From JANLSE01 sp031362265 (GTDB lineage Bacteria; Chloroflexota; Chloroflexia; Chloroflexales; Roseiflexaceae), in contig JANLSE010000233.1 in assembly GCA_031362265.1 (NCBI GenBank), forward strand, positions 1-19,939: a stretch of 19,939 nt of DNA, written 5' to 3'. The notes below the pieces were generated by a model. It had not been told where the DNA came from. It did no database searches and was given only the letters and a program-made list of their open reading frames with translations. Below are positions 7,867 to 14,808 of this stretch, piece after piece; positions within the stretch are counted from its first letter, which is position 1; every line of letters begins with the position of its first letter. The position numbers and the translations under genes are program-made.

Positions 7867-8271
7867 TTAGGTCGCCTGATTGGCATGTATACTGATCAGG
7901 CCACCAAGCGCGCCGAGTACGCAGCTGATAACGCTAGCGACAACAAACGGCTGCGGTGGGGTGGGTGACCCGCCGAGAATCATTATCTGATTGAGGAGAA
8001 TCCCAATGATGCTCACAAGCAGGCCATGGAGGACGTTATGCATCCGAGCTACACGCCCAGCAACATAACCACCAATGCCAGTAGAGAGTGTAAAGAGGGC
8101 CAGATAGAATAGGTGAATTGGATTCGCCAGATTTGGCGTGGTAAAGAATATTTCTTCGGGACGTGCAAAAACGACAATGAGCGCCGTGATTGTATAATCA
8201 ACGAGGTACCCTGTGAATGCTGCTGTCCATCGAATATTCAAGCTATTGGCCTGAGAAACTGGTGCCCTCAC
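7867..8271 (-). CDS. Small four-helix membrane protein, unknown function
   Basis: From GTG 8271 this is a 134-residue protein with about four hydrophobic segments (near 15-35, 48-75, 83-100 and 108-128) and a short hydrophilic N-terminus. I see no catalytic or ligand motif and recognise no family. The start was chosen because GTG overlaps the stop of the upstream gene as GTGA, a usual sign of translational coupling; an in-frame start at 8322 would create a 55-base overlap. The two proteins were probably made together and may interact. The lon start lies 144 bases further downstream and has its own promoter. Confidence 0.75.
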   Translation of the reverse strand: MRAPVSQANSLNIRWTAAFTGYLVDYTITALIVVFARPEEIFFTTPNLANPIHLFYLALFTLSTGIGGYVAGRVARMHNVLHGLLVSIIGILLNQIMILGGSPTPPQPFVVASVISCVLGALGGLISIHANQAT

Positions 8272-8522
8272 AATAACGCCCCAAGCGCGCACAAGAACAC
8301 CAATACGGTGAGTTGAGCGCAACGCAAACCATCAGGATAAACCAAGTGCCAGAATTCTTCGCGACCCAGCCAGAACCAAATCCGCTCAAGTTGATTACGC
8401 ATAGGTTGAGCGCCACGACCAACAAGTTCAACTCGTGCCAAGCGCAAGAGGCGGCGCGTATGGACTGCAAGCAATACCATCCAGATACTAACAATACTAA
8501 GCTGAACAACTGATTCAATCAT
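8268..8522 (-). CDS. Small two-helix membrane protein, unknown function
   Basis: This 84-residue protein begins with a membrane helix (VVQLSIVSIWMVLLAV), continues with a basic stretch and a Trp-rich amphipathic middle (ERIWFWLGREEFWHLV), and ends in a second helix (LTVLVFLCALGALL) right at the C-terminus. ATG 8522 has a strong GGGAGG 6 nt upstream, which fixes the start better than a TTG at 8555. Its stop shares four bases (GTGA) with the next gene. No family is recognised. It is divergent from the metalloprotease gene at 8675. Confidence 0.75.
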   Translation of the reverse strand: MIESVVQLSIVSIWMVLLAVHTRRLLRLARVELVGRGAQPMRNQLERIWFWLGREEFWHLVYPDGLRCAQLTVLVFLCALGALL

Positions 8523-8674
8523 GGCAGCCTCCCACAGGGTTCGATTGGGAAACAAAGCACTACATTACAGTCATTTTGTTCTTTGCATGTTCTCATACTT
8601 CTTGGGCGAAGAAAAGTATATCATGTAGGCGAATAGTGAGCAATTTGATGATTCTTACGAAACGAAGATACCTT

Positions 8675-10555
8675 ATGAACGTGCCCCGCCGCTTGATCTT
8701 GCTCATCCTATCTATTATTGTAATGAGCGTAACCACTACTAGTGCTGCAGGCGATGATCTCACCCAGATTGCCGCCAGCCGCCCCTACAGCCGTGATCGG
8801 GTTGTGTTGGCTGAGGCTTTTGGCCGTGGTACAAAAATACCGCGTGTTGCACGAACAACCCCATTAGTAGTCAAAACCGGCGATATTCAGAAGTTCTGGG
8901 TAAGCGACCCAGCCAGTAACCAGAACCGCCAGATTGAGGCGCGCTTGCGCTACGTTGGGCCTCATGTGCTGATGTATGTCGATACTGCGCTCAACCCCGA
9001 ACAGGCACTGATTGAGCGTTCCGCAAAACGTTTCGAGGATAAGATTTATCCACGTGATCGCGCATTGTTTGGCAAAGAGATCGCTCCAGGCATTGATGGG
9101 GATCTGCGGCTTACGGTATTGAACACCCAGATTCGCGGGGCTGGTGGGTATTTCTCGCCAGATGATGCTGTTATTCAGGCTGTCAATCGTTTTAGCAATG
9201 AACGCGACATGTTTGTGATCGATGTGGGTTCATACCCCCTTGGGAGTGATGGATACGCATCGACACTTGCCCATGAATTCCAACATATGATTCATTCAGC
9301 AAATGGGCCTGGCACAGCGATCTGGTTTGATGAAGGACTCGCCTCGCTGGCCGAAGACTTGAATGGTTATGTTGACACAAACCAGCCAAGATCGTTTCTG
9401 AGTGCCCCCGATCTATCGCTGATAAATTGGCAATACACAATCACACACTATGGTATGGCCCGCCTCTTTCTGCGCTATTACATTGATCAGTATGCTGGCG
9501 AGAAGAACCTTGCAACACTTATTAAACAAAATGCTGGCCGTGACCTGAATGCATTCGTTAGATTAGCAGCTAAACGCCGCCCGGATATCAAGAGCTTCGA
9601 TGACCTGTTTGGCGATTGGGCTGTCGCTACACTCCTCAATAACCCGACTCTTGGCGATGGACGCTATTCGTATAAACTCTATGCTGGGCCACCCACGCTT
9701 GCCGGTGTTGTAGGCCAAGTGCCAGGAGCTGGGAATAGCAATACACCAGTGGGCCGCCTCTCAGTAGCACAGTATGGGCTCGATTATATTGCCCTTGCTG
9801 GCCCGATGACACTGCAATTCGATGGCGCAGATAGTGTATCGCTTGCAGGGATTGCGCCAGCTGCCGGACGTTATGTCTGGTGGAGCAATCGTGGTGATCA
9901 ACAGGTCGCGACACTCACACGTGAGCTCGACCTACGTAAGACAAAGCGCGCAACACTCCAATTCAAGGCACGCTATGAAATCGAGCGCGGCTACGATTAT
10001 GCCTTTGTGAGTATCTCCACCGATGCTGGCAAAACCTGGCAAACGCTTGCTTCCACAAGTACAACACGCGAAGATCCACGCAGCGCAAATTATGGCCAGG
10101 GGTTTACTGGTATCAGTGGCATCCCCAATGCCGATATTAATACTGGCCAGCGTGGTCAATGGGTCGATGAGCAAGCCGATCTGACACCCTACGCCGGAAA
10201 AAAAGTACTGCTGCGTTACTGGTCAATCAGTGATGCCGCACTCAATGGTACTGGGCTGCTGATCGATGATCTACGGATTCCTGAGATTGGCCTACGTGAT
10301 GGATTTGAGCAAGGTACCACAGGTTGGACAAGCCAAGGCTTTGTACATGTCACTGGTGAGCTACCGCAACACTGGATGCTACGCCTCGTGCGTTATGGCA
10401 ACCCAACCCGTGTTGAATCAATCCCCGTAGATGCAAAGGGCCGCGCACAAATCCGCCTTGCGCGAGGTGAGAAGGCGGTATTGATTGTGGCAGGCACCAC
10501 GCCCTACACCAGTGAAGCAGCCGAGTATACATATGTCATCTACCACAGCCCCTAA
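8675..10555 (+). CDS. Secreted zinc metalloprotease with immune-inhibitor-A-like C-terminus
   Basis: This protein of about 626 residues begins with a signal peptide (RRLILLILSIIVMSVTTTSAA, cleavage near residue 25). The protease domain has the zinc motif HEFQHMIH with H200, E201 and H204, and a third ligand candidate E220 in WFDEGLASLAE. This HExxH-x15-E spacing is the gluzincin pattern, as in hyicolysin-like (M30) neutral proteases. From about residue 390 on, beta-rich segments (VSISTDAGKTWQ, VLLRYWSISDAALNGTG, LIDDLRIPEIGLRDGFEQG) resemble the MAM-like domain of immune inhibitor A peptidases. It is presumably exported and degrades extracellular protein. The start is uncertain: ATG 8648 is also in frame, and neither has a strong ribosome binding site. 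The gene stands alone, with opposite-strand genes on both sides. Confidence 0.85.
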   Translation: MNVPRRLILLILSIIVMSVTTTSAAGDDLTQIAASRPYSRDRVVLAEAFGRGTKIPRVARTTPLVVKTGDIQKFWVSDPASNQNRQIEARLRYVGPHVLMYVDTALNPEQALIERSAKRFEDKIYPRDRALFGKEIAPGIDGDLRLTVLNTQIRGAGGYFSPDDAVIQAVNRFSNERDMFVIDVGSYPLGSDGYASTLAHEFQHMIHSANGPGTAIWFDEGLASLAEDLNGYVDTNQPRSFLSAPDLSLINWQYTITHYGMARLFLRYYIDQYAGEKNLATLIKQNAGRDLNAFVRLAAKRRPDIKSFDDLFGDWAVATLLNNPTLGDGRYSYKLYAGPPTLAGVVGQVPGAGNSNTPVGRLSVAQYGLDYIALAGPMTLQFDGADSVSLAGIAPAAGRYVWWSNRGDQQVATLTRELDLRKTKRATLQFKARYEIERGYDYAFVSISTDAGKTWQTLASTSTTREDPRSANYGQGFTGISGIPNADINTGQRGQWVDEQADLTPYAGKKVLLRYWSISDAALNGTGLLIDDLRIPEIGLRDGFEQGTTGWTSQGFVHVTGELPQHWMLRLVRYGNPTRVESIPVDAKGRAQIRLARGEKAVLIVAGTTPYTSEAAEYTYVIYHSP

Positions 10556-10629
10556 AGTGGCGTAGCTTGCATCTCGCGAGAACGGTCAGTGACCCACGAT
10601 ACGACGACCGGCGCGGATACGATTGGCCT

Positions 10630-10833
10630 GATGAACGCTCGCTGGTTGCGAGACAACGACCCACTCAATCGACACGGCTGAAACCAGTCTTACAAGCCGG
10701 GAGTGTTACCACTCGCTATAGCCGGATGAGTCTGTTGACGCCTTACCCGTTTACGCTGCGGTGAAGACCTAACCCAAAGGTTAGGAGAGGAATCCGGCGA
10801 ACCGGCTCCGTAGGAACTGTCACCGAACGGCAG
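10630..10833 (+). ncRNA. Structured RNA candidate, HEARO/omega-RNA-like (tentative)
   Basis: This non-coding stretch is rich in short hairpins in order. They are CTCGC-TGGTT-GCGAG (10638-10652), CGGCT/AGCCG (10675-10679 with 10695-10699 or 10720-10724), GAGTG-TTAC-CACTC (about 10701-10714), CCTAACC-CAAA-GGTTAGG (10768-10785) and CCGG-CGAA-CCGG within GGA/TCC (about 10790-10808). So many stable helices with small loops point to a folded RNA rather than a spacer. It does not show the conserved motifs of RNase P RNA, tmRNA, SRP RNA or 6S RNA. My impression is of the HEARO class, the guide RNA scaffold of IscB nucleases, but no IscB gene follows. The strand, ends and class are uncertain. Confidence 0.35.
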
Positions 10834-11038
10834 CAACAGAACAATTGTACCACAAATCGTGGTTTACCGCAATAGGACGCGCTCTATGTGTGTAAACTGT
10901 CACCCTAATAAACGGCTCCCTATGCAAACTGGACGCCGTTCGTTGCGCCGTTCTCCTGTTCCTCCACTGCCATTGAAATGGCATGGCTCCCACAGGAGGT
11001 GCATTATTGTGGTGCGGTAAAGCAATCGCAGTACAGCC
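10834..11038. other. Remaining intergenic stretch with hairpins and a short direct repeat
   Basis: No gene is visible between the RNA-like element and the GNAT gene stop. There is a small hairpin ACCAC-AAATC-GTGGT (10849-10863). There is also a two-part stem at 10953-10998, with outer CTCCTGT/ACAGGAG and inner TGCCAT-TGAA-ATGGCA. The latter lies between convergent genes and could help end transcription, although no T-run follows. The 10-mer AACTGTCACC at 10895-10904 repeats one at 10815-10824 inside the RNA-like element. Confidence 0.45.
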
Positions 11039-11815
11039 TTACCCAAACATCCACTCCTCATATTGACCAACTCGCTCAAACCCTAGGCGACTGTAACAGG
11101 CAATCGCAGCAATATTATCGCTACGCACGTTTAGTCCAATCCGATCGACCGAACCAAGTAATGTACGACAGAGATGTGCTGTAACGAGCGTCGCAAGGCC
11201 GCGCCCGCGAGCTGCTGGATGTGTAGTGATATTGCCAAGTGTTGCAACACGCTGGGTGGGCGAATAGACATGCACCCCGGCAACGCTAAGAATCTGACCC
11301 TCCTCACGGTAACCATAGTATTTGCCGGTTGCGAGCATACGTGGATCAAACCAATTACCCGGATAGACTGCATCGTAGAAGGCGCGTAGTTCCGCCTCAT
11401 CTGCGGGAGCAAAACCTACAACTTTACTGGTATCGAATTCGGCCAGCCGCGCCGTATCGATCAATATCATTTTGTCATGCAGCCCATGCGTTTCGGCCGG
11501 ATATGTCGCAAAACAGTCCGCTAATCCTGGTGGCAGATGGCTGTAGAAGCGCTGTGGCAGCAGGTGGCGAAGCGATTCGAGCAACTTCCGTAGCAACTCG
11601 GGGCTACTTGTCACCTGAGCTAGGAGTACAAGCAAATCGCCAGCATTGTAAGCTAGCACCAATTCGTGAATCACCTCGGTATCTTCAAGCGCATACCATG
11701 TTGTAGAGGGCCAGAAAAAGTCATCGAGATCACCAATCTCATACAGCCGCATATCCAAATTGCGTCGTAACAATTCAGCGATTGTCACACGATCGTGCAG
11801 GCACATTGTTCGCAT
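11039..11815 (-). CDS. GNAT family N-acetyltransferase
   Basis: This 258-residue cytoplasmic enzyme is expected to move an acetyl group from acetyl-CoA to an amine. The C-terminal third carries the GNAT fold. The acetyl-CoA loop is in GNITTHPAARGRGLAT (motif A, with the R-G-x-G-x-A pattern), and ACYSRLGFERVGQYEEW is the usual motif B end. The N-terminal half (about 1-130) resembles the extended half of FR47-like members and probably shapes the substrate site. The substrate cannot be told from sequence. The start is ATG 11815, with AAGGAG 6 nt upstream and a TATAAT box at 11846-11841. It stands alone between convergent and divergent neighbours. Confidence 0.85.
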   Translation of the reverse strand: MRTMCLHDRVTIAELLRRNLDMRLYEIGDLDDFFWPSTTWYALEDTEVIHELVLAYNAGDLLVLLAQVTSSPELLRKLLESLRHLLPQRFYSHLPPGLADCFATYPAETHGLHDKMILIDTARLAEFDTSKVVGFAPADEAELRAFYDAVYPGNWFDPRMLATGKYYGYREEGQILSVAGVHVYSPTQRVATLGNITTHPAARGRGLATLVTAHLCRTLLGSVDRIGLNVRSDNIAAIACYSRLGFERVGQYEEWMFG

Positions 11816-11840
11816 ATATGCTCCTTGGTATAATGCAGGG

Positions 11841-11846
11841 ATTATA
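11841..11846 (-). promoter_or_regulatory. -10 box of the GNAT gene promoter
   Basis: TATAAT reads on the - strand 25 bases before ATG 11815, giving a leader of about 19 nt with AAGGAG. The expected -35 position holds only GTCTCG, so the promoter is recognised mainly by its -10. Confidence 0.5.
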
Positions 11847-11892
11847 GCGCAAAGCGCAGAATACGAGACACGGAGATATAGTAACTAGGTGG

Positions 11893-11962
11893 CGCTCCAT
11901 CGCTCCATCGTTCAGTTTCGCTCCAATGCCTCAATGTTTCAATGCTTCAATGCTTCAATGCT
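11893..11962. repeat. Octamer tandem repeat tract
   Basis: GCTCCATC occurs twice in tandem (11894-11909). After a degenerate stretch come four 8-nt units of TCAATGYT (11931-11962), the last three identical. The tract ends 39 bases before the transporter start. The same units occur elsewhere in the window: CGCTCCATCGCT again at 16171-16182, and ATTGAAGC, the complement of GCTTCAAT, at 15939-15946. Confidence 0.75.
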
Positions 11963-12001
11963 TAGATTCGTTCTATTGTTCCACTATTCAAAGGAATCTG
12001 C

Positions 12002-12859
12002 ATGTCTCCCACCACCCTAGCTCTAGTTATATTCGCTGCTCTTCTACATACTGGTTGGAATGTACTACTCAAACGCTCTGAACAGCGCCAGCTTACTGGT
12101 TGGTGGGCTATGCTGATTGGCGCGATCTTGTTTATACCGTTGATTGTGGCTGCTTGGCCGTTACCCGCGAATATCTGGCCATACTTAGCGGCAAGTGCTG
12201 TGGTTGAGGCAGCCTATATGCTGTTGTTGAGCAAAGCATATGGGCATGGAGATTTCTCACTTGTCTATCCGATCGCACGCGGCACGGCCCCTGCCCTGTT
12301 GGCAATTTGGTCGTATCTCTTTCTTGGCGATCGGTTGAGTGCAGGGGGATTATTTGGCTTGATACTGTTACTTGGCGGGCTGATTGTGATTGGTGTTGGG
12401 CACTGGTGGTCGCAGCGTAGCCAGAATCAGGTACATTGGTCTGGCATTGGGCTTGCCTTAGGAGTCGCATTAACAATCTCGATTTATTCTACTATTGATG
12501 CTGCAGCGGTACGAATTGCCGATCCGCTCGCCTATAATGCGCTTGTCTTCGGCGCAACCTGGCTAGCGCAGGCACCGATTATGTTTGCTCGTTATGGTAC
12601 GAAACCAGCATTCGCCGCACTTCTTAGCGAGAGATGGCGCATTATTCCAATTGGGGTCTTGATGCTTTCGACCTATATGTTGGTTCTGTTCGCCTATTCC
12701 AGTTCTACGGCAAGTTATGTTGGCGCGATACGTGAAATCAGCATTGTGATTGCCGCACTGGTTGGTTGGCGCTGGCTTGGTGAAGGCCTGGGCAAGTTAC
12801 GCCTCTTGGGAGCGTGTATCACCTTTTGTGGCGTATTAACAATCGCGTTGTTGGCATAG
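12002..12859 (+). CDS. EamA/DMT superfamily transporter
   Basis: This 285-residue protein has about ten membrane helices arranged as two EamA repeats of five (about 1-135 and 148-285), the usual size and plan of drug/metabolite transporters. The motif DFSLVYPIARGTAPALLAI in helix 4 is typical of the first repeat. The second repeat ends with EISIVIAALVGWRWLGEG. Such proteins carry small organic molecules across the cytoplasmic membrane, but the substrate cannot be inferred here. The start is ATG 12002, with AAAGGA 6 nt upstream. The promoter of the following pfk gene overlaps its last codons. Confidence 0.9.
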   Translation: MSPTTLALVIFAALLHTGWNVLLKRSEQRQLTGWWAMLIGAILFIPLIVAAWPLPANIWPYLAASAVVEAAYMLLLSKAYGHGDFSLVYPIARGTAPALLAIWSYLFLGDRLSAGGLFGLILLLGGLIVIGVGHWWSQRSQNQVHWSGIGLALGVALTISIYSTIDAAAVRIADPLAYNALVFGATWLAQAPIMFARYGTKPAFAALLSERWRIIPIGVLMLSTYMLVLFAYSSSTASYVGAIREISIVIAALVGWRWLGEGLGKLRLLGACITFCGVLTIALLA

Positions 12860-12878
12860 TGGCGAAATCATGTACAAT
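12851..12878 (+). promoter_or_regulatory. Sigma-70-type promoter of the phosphofructokinase gene
   Basis: TTGGCA (12851-12856) and TACAAT (12873-12878) are 16 nt apart. The -35 lies over the last codons of the transporter gene. Transcription would start near 12885, giving a leader of about 38 nt containing AGGAG. The gene can therefore be expressed apart from the transporter. Confidence 0.6.
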
Positions 12879-12922
12879 AAGAGGCGCTTTCGATTACAGA
12901 TACTCTCTAGGAGAACAAGCTC

Positions 12923-14083
12923 ATGCGACGGATAGGCGTTTTAACAGGCGGCGGCGATGTGCCGGGCCTCAACCCATGCATCAAGACAGTGGTTAGTCGC
13001 GCTATTGATGCTGGTATCGAAGTGGTTGGTATTCGGCGTGGATGGGGTGGTTTACTGAACTATAACCCCGATGATCCCAGCGATATGCGTGAATGGATTG
13101 AGCCACTCACCAAATCAGATGTCCGCACGATTGATCGTTATGGCGGCACACATTTGCACACATCGCGCACTAACCCCGGCAAAGTAAACAAGAAGATGAT
13201 GCCGAGTTTCCTTGAAGGTAAATACCCATACAAAGGCGAAAAGCAGATCGCCGATTGCACGCCACATGTGTTGCGTGTTCTAGAGCATCTCGGCATTGAT
13301 ACACTTGTACCAATTGGTGGTGATGATACGCTGTCCTATGCAGTACGTATGCACCAAGAGGGAATGCGAGTGATTGCCATCCCAAAGACAATGGATAATG
13401 ATGTCTTTGGAACCGATTACTGCATTGGGTTCTCGACTGCTATCACCCGTAGTGTAGAGGCCATCAACCAGCTACGCACCCCCAGCGGATCCCATGAGCG
13501 GATCGCGGTTGTCGAGCTATTTGGTCGTAATTCAGGCGAGACATCACTGATCGCTGGGTATTTGGCAGGGGCCGATCGGGTGCTGATCTCCGAAGTGCCA
13601 TTCGATGTTGAGCAACTGGCTGCTATGGCGGTCGAAGACAAGCGCAATAACCCCAGCAATTACTCGATCATCACGATCTCAGAGGGTGCCACAATGCTCG
13701 GCGGCCAAATCATCGAGTATGGCCAGGAAGATGCCTATGGCCACAAGAAGCTAGGTGGTATTGGCATGATCGTTGGTGAAGCGATCAAGCAGATCACTGG
13801 CGAGGATATTGTCCATCAGCAATTGGCCTATCTGATGCGCGCTGGTGCGCCAGATTCACTCGACCGGATGGCAGCAATGTCATTTGCCAACCTGGCTGTG
13901 GACCAATTGCTACAGGGCCACAGTGGGCGTATGGTCTCGCTACAGTCTGGCCAATATACAACGGTGCCTGTTGACACATGTACACAGGGCCTCAAGCGGG
14001 TTGATGTCGAAGAGCTGTACGACGCGCAAAATTACCGCCCACGCGTGCGCAACATGCTCGGTAAACCAATGTTCTTGTACTAA
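12923..14083 (+). CDS. pfp: Pyrophosphate-type 6-phosphofructokinase
   Basis: This 386-residue glycolytic enzyme phosphorylates fructose 6-phosphate to the 1,6-bisphosphate. The N-terminal phosphate-binding glycines are in TGGGDVPGLN (8-17). At the phosphoryl-donor site it has GGDD (132-135) rather than GGDG, and PKTMDND (154-160), a lysine where ATP enzymes have glycine. Both changes are the established signature of PPi-dependent enzymes. D158 is the catalytic base. Fructose 6-phosphate contacts lie in the ELFGRNSGETSL region (199-209). A PPi enzyme works reversibly and can serve glycolysis and gluconeogenesis. The start is ATG 12923, with AGGAG 8 nt upstream. The assignment to PPi rather than ATP rests on these residues alone. 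Confidence 0.93.
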   Translation: MRRIGVLTGGGDVPGLNPCIKTVVSRAIDAGIEVVGIRRGWGGLLNYNPDDPSDMREWIEPLTKSDVRTIDRYGGTHLHTSRTNPGKVNKKMMPSFLEGKYPYKGEKQIADCTPHVLRVLEHLGIDTLVPIGGDDTLSYAVRMHQEGMRVIAIPKTMDNDVFGTDYCIGFSTAITRSVEAINQLRTPSGSHERIAVVELFGRNSGETSLIAGYLAGADRVLISEVPFDVEQLAAMAVEDKRNNPSNYSIITISEGATMLGGQIIEYGQEDAYGHKKLGGIGMIVGEAIKQITGEDIVHQQLAYLMRAGAPDSLDRMAAMSFANLAVDQLLQGHSGRMVSLQSGQYTTVPVDTCTQGLKRVDVEELYDAQNYRPRVRNMLGKPMFLY

Positions 14084-14095
14084 GGCTGAGAGGCT

Positions 14096-14179
14096 GGGGT
14101 CGGGGCTCAGGAACCAAAAGCAGCTGAACCATGCTGGATAGCCTGATGTAGCCAGTGCTCTGCATCTAGCCCTGACCCC
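14096..14179 (+). repeat. Long stem-loop between pfp and def
   Basis: Arms at 14096-14107 (GGGGTCGGGGCT) and 14168-14179 (AGCCCTGACCCC) pair over 12 positions, with a single G-U wobble in RNA and a loop of 60 nt. No T-run follows. It begins 12 bases after the pfp stop and ends 24 bases before the def start, so it could stabilise or separate the two messages. Confidence 0.5.
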
Positions 14180-14203
14180 CGATCACAATCATGAGGATTC
14201 ACC

Positions 14204-14755
14204 ATGGCCATTCGTCGTGTGCTTATGATTCAGAATGAGGATGACCGCAAAATCCTCAAGACGCGTGGACGCGAAATAAAACTACCCAATTCAGCGCTCC
14301 GCCCACTCGTGGCAGACATGTTTGAGACAATGCATGCCGCAAATGGCGTTGGCTTAGCCGCACCCCAGATCGGCCTCGCACAACGTATCGCAGTAATCCA
14401 CATTCCTGCACCTACCGAAGAACAACCCGACGGCACGTATATTGAGGTCGGCGAAGAGCAAAATTATGTGTTGATTAATCCTGAGATCATCAAAGCCAGC
14501 GATCAGATTCTTGTGGCTCAAGAAGGGTGTCTGAGTCTCCCTGGCTGGTATGGTGATGTGCCACGGCCAGCCTGGGTAACCGTTGAGTTCAGTGATCTGG
14601 ATAGCAAACGCACGCGATTACGGCGCGCAAATGGGCTCCTTGGGCGCGCACTCCAACACGAGATTGATCACCTCAATGGCATCCTCTTTACCGAACGAAT
14701 GACCGATCTCTCAACACTCAAGGATTTGAGTAAGGAAGATGATCCGGAAGGCTAA
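14204..14755 (+). CDS. def: Peptide deformylase
   Basis: This 183-residue cytoplasmic metalloenzyme removes the formyl group from the N-terminal methionine of new proteins. All three family motifs are present: GVGLAAPQIG (48-57), EGCLS (107-111, with metal ligand C109) and HEIDH (152-156, with the two metal-binding His and catalytic Glu). The intact motif 2 favours an active enzyme. A short loop (IPAPTEEQPDGTYIEVGEE, about 67-85) lies between the first two motifs. The start is ATG 14204, with GAGGA 8 nt upstream. The usual partner fmt is not adjacent; the gene lies between pfp and an oxidoreductase. Confidence 0.95.
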   Translation: MAIRRVLMIQNEDDRKILKTRGREIKLPNSALRPLVADMFETMHAANGVGLAAPQIGLAQRIAVIHIPAPTEEQPDGTYIEVGEEQNYVLINPEIIKASDQILVAQEGCLSLPGWYGDVPRPAWVTVEFSDLDSKRTRLRRANGLLGRALQHEIDHLNGILFTERMTDLSTLKDLSKEDDPEG

Positions 14756-14808
14756 GTTGTGTCTTTACGTTTCCGTCTTTCGACGGCTATTGGTAGAGGA
14801 ATAGGTAT

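Noticed and set aside
8268..8555. TTG 8555 as start of the small two-helix protein
   Set aside because: ATG 8522 has GGGAGG at ideal spacing and no comparable signal precedes 8555.
10567..10764. 65-codon open frame over the structured RNA region
   Set aside because: It has no ribosome binding site, and its sequence is dictated by the hairpins; no protein family is recognisable.
10556..10860. RNase P RNA, tmRNA, SRP RNA or 6S RNA
   Set aside because: The conserved core sequences of each (for example GAGGAAAGTCC, the tmRNA acceptor end and GGAAGGAAGCAG) are absent on both strands.
10861..11035. Remnant of an IscB gene downstream of the RNA-like element
   Set aside because: The only short frame, from ATG 10922, has none of the expected N-terminal IscB motifs and stops after about 33 codons.
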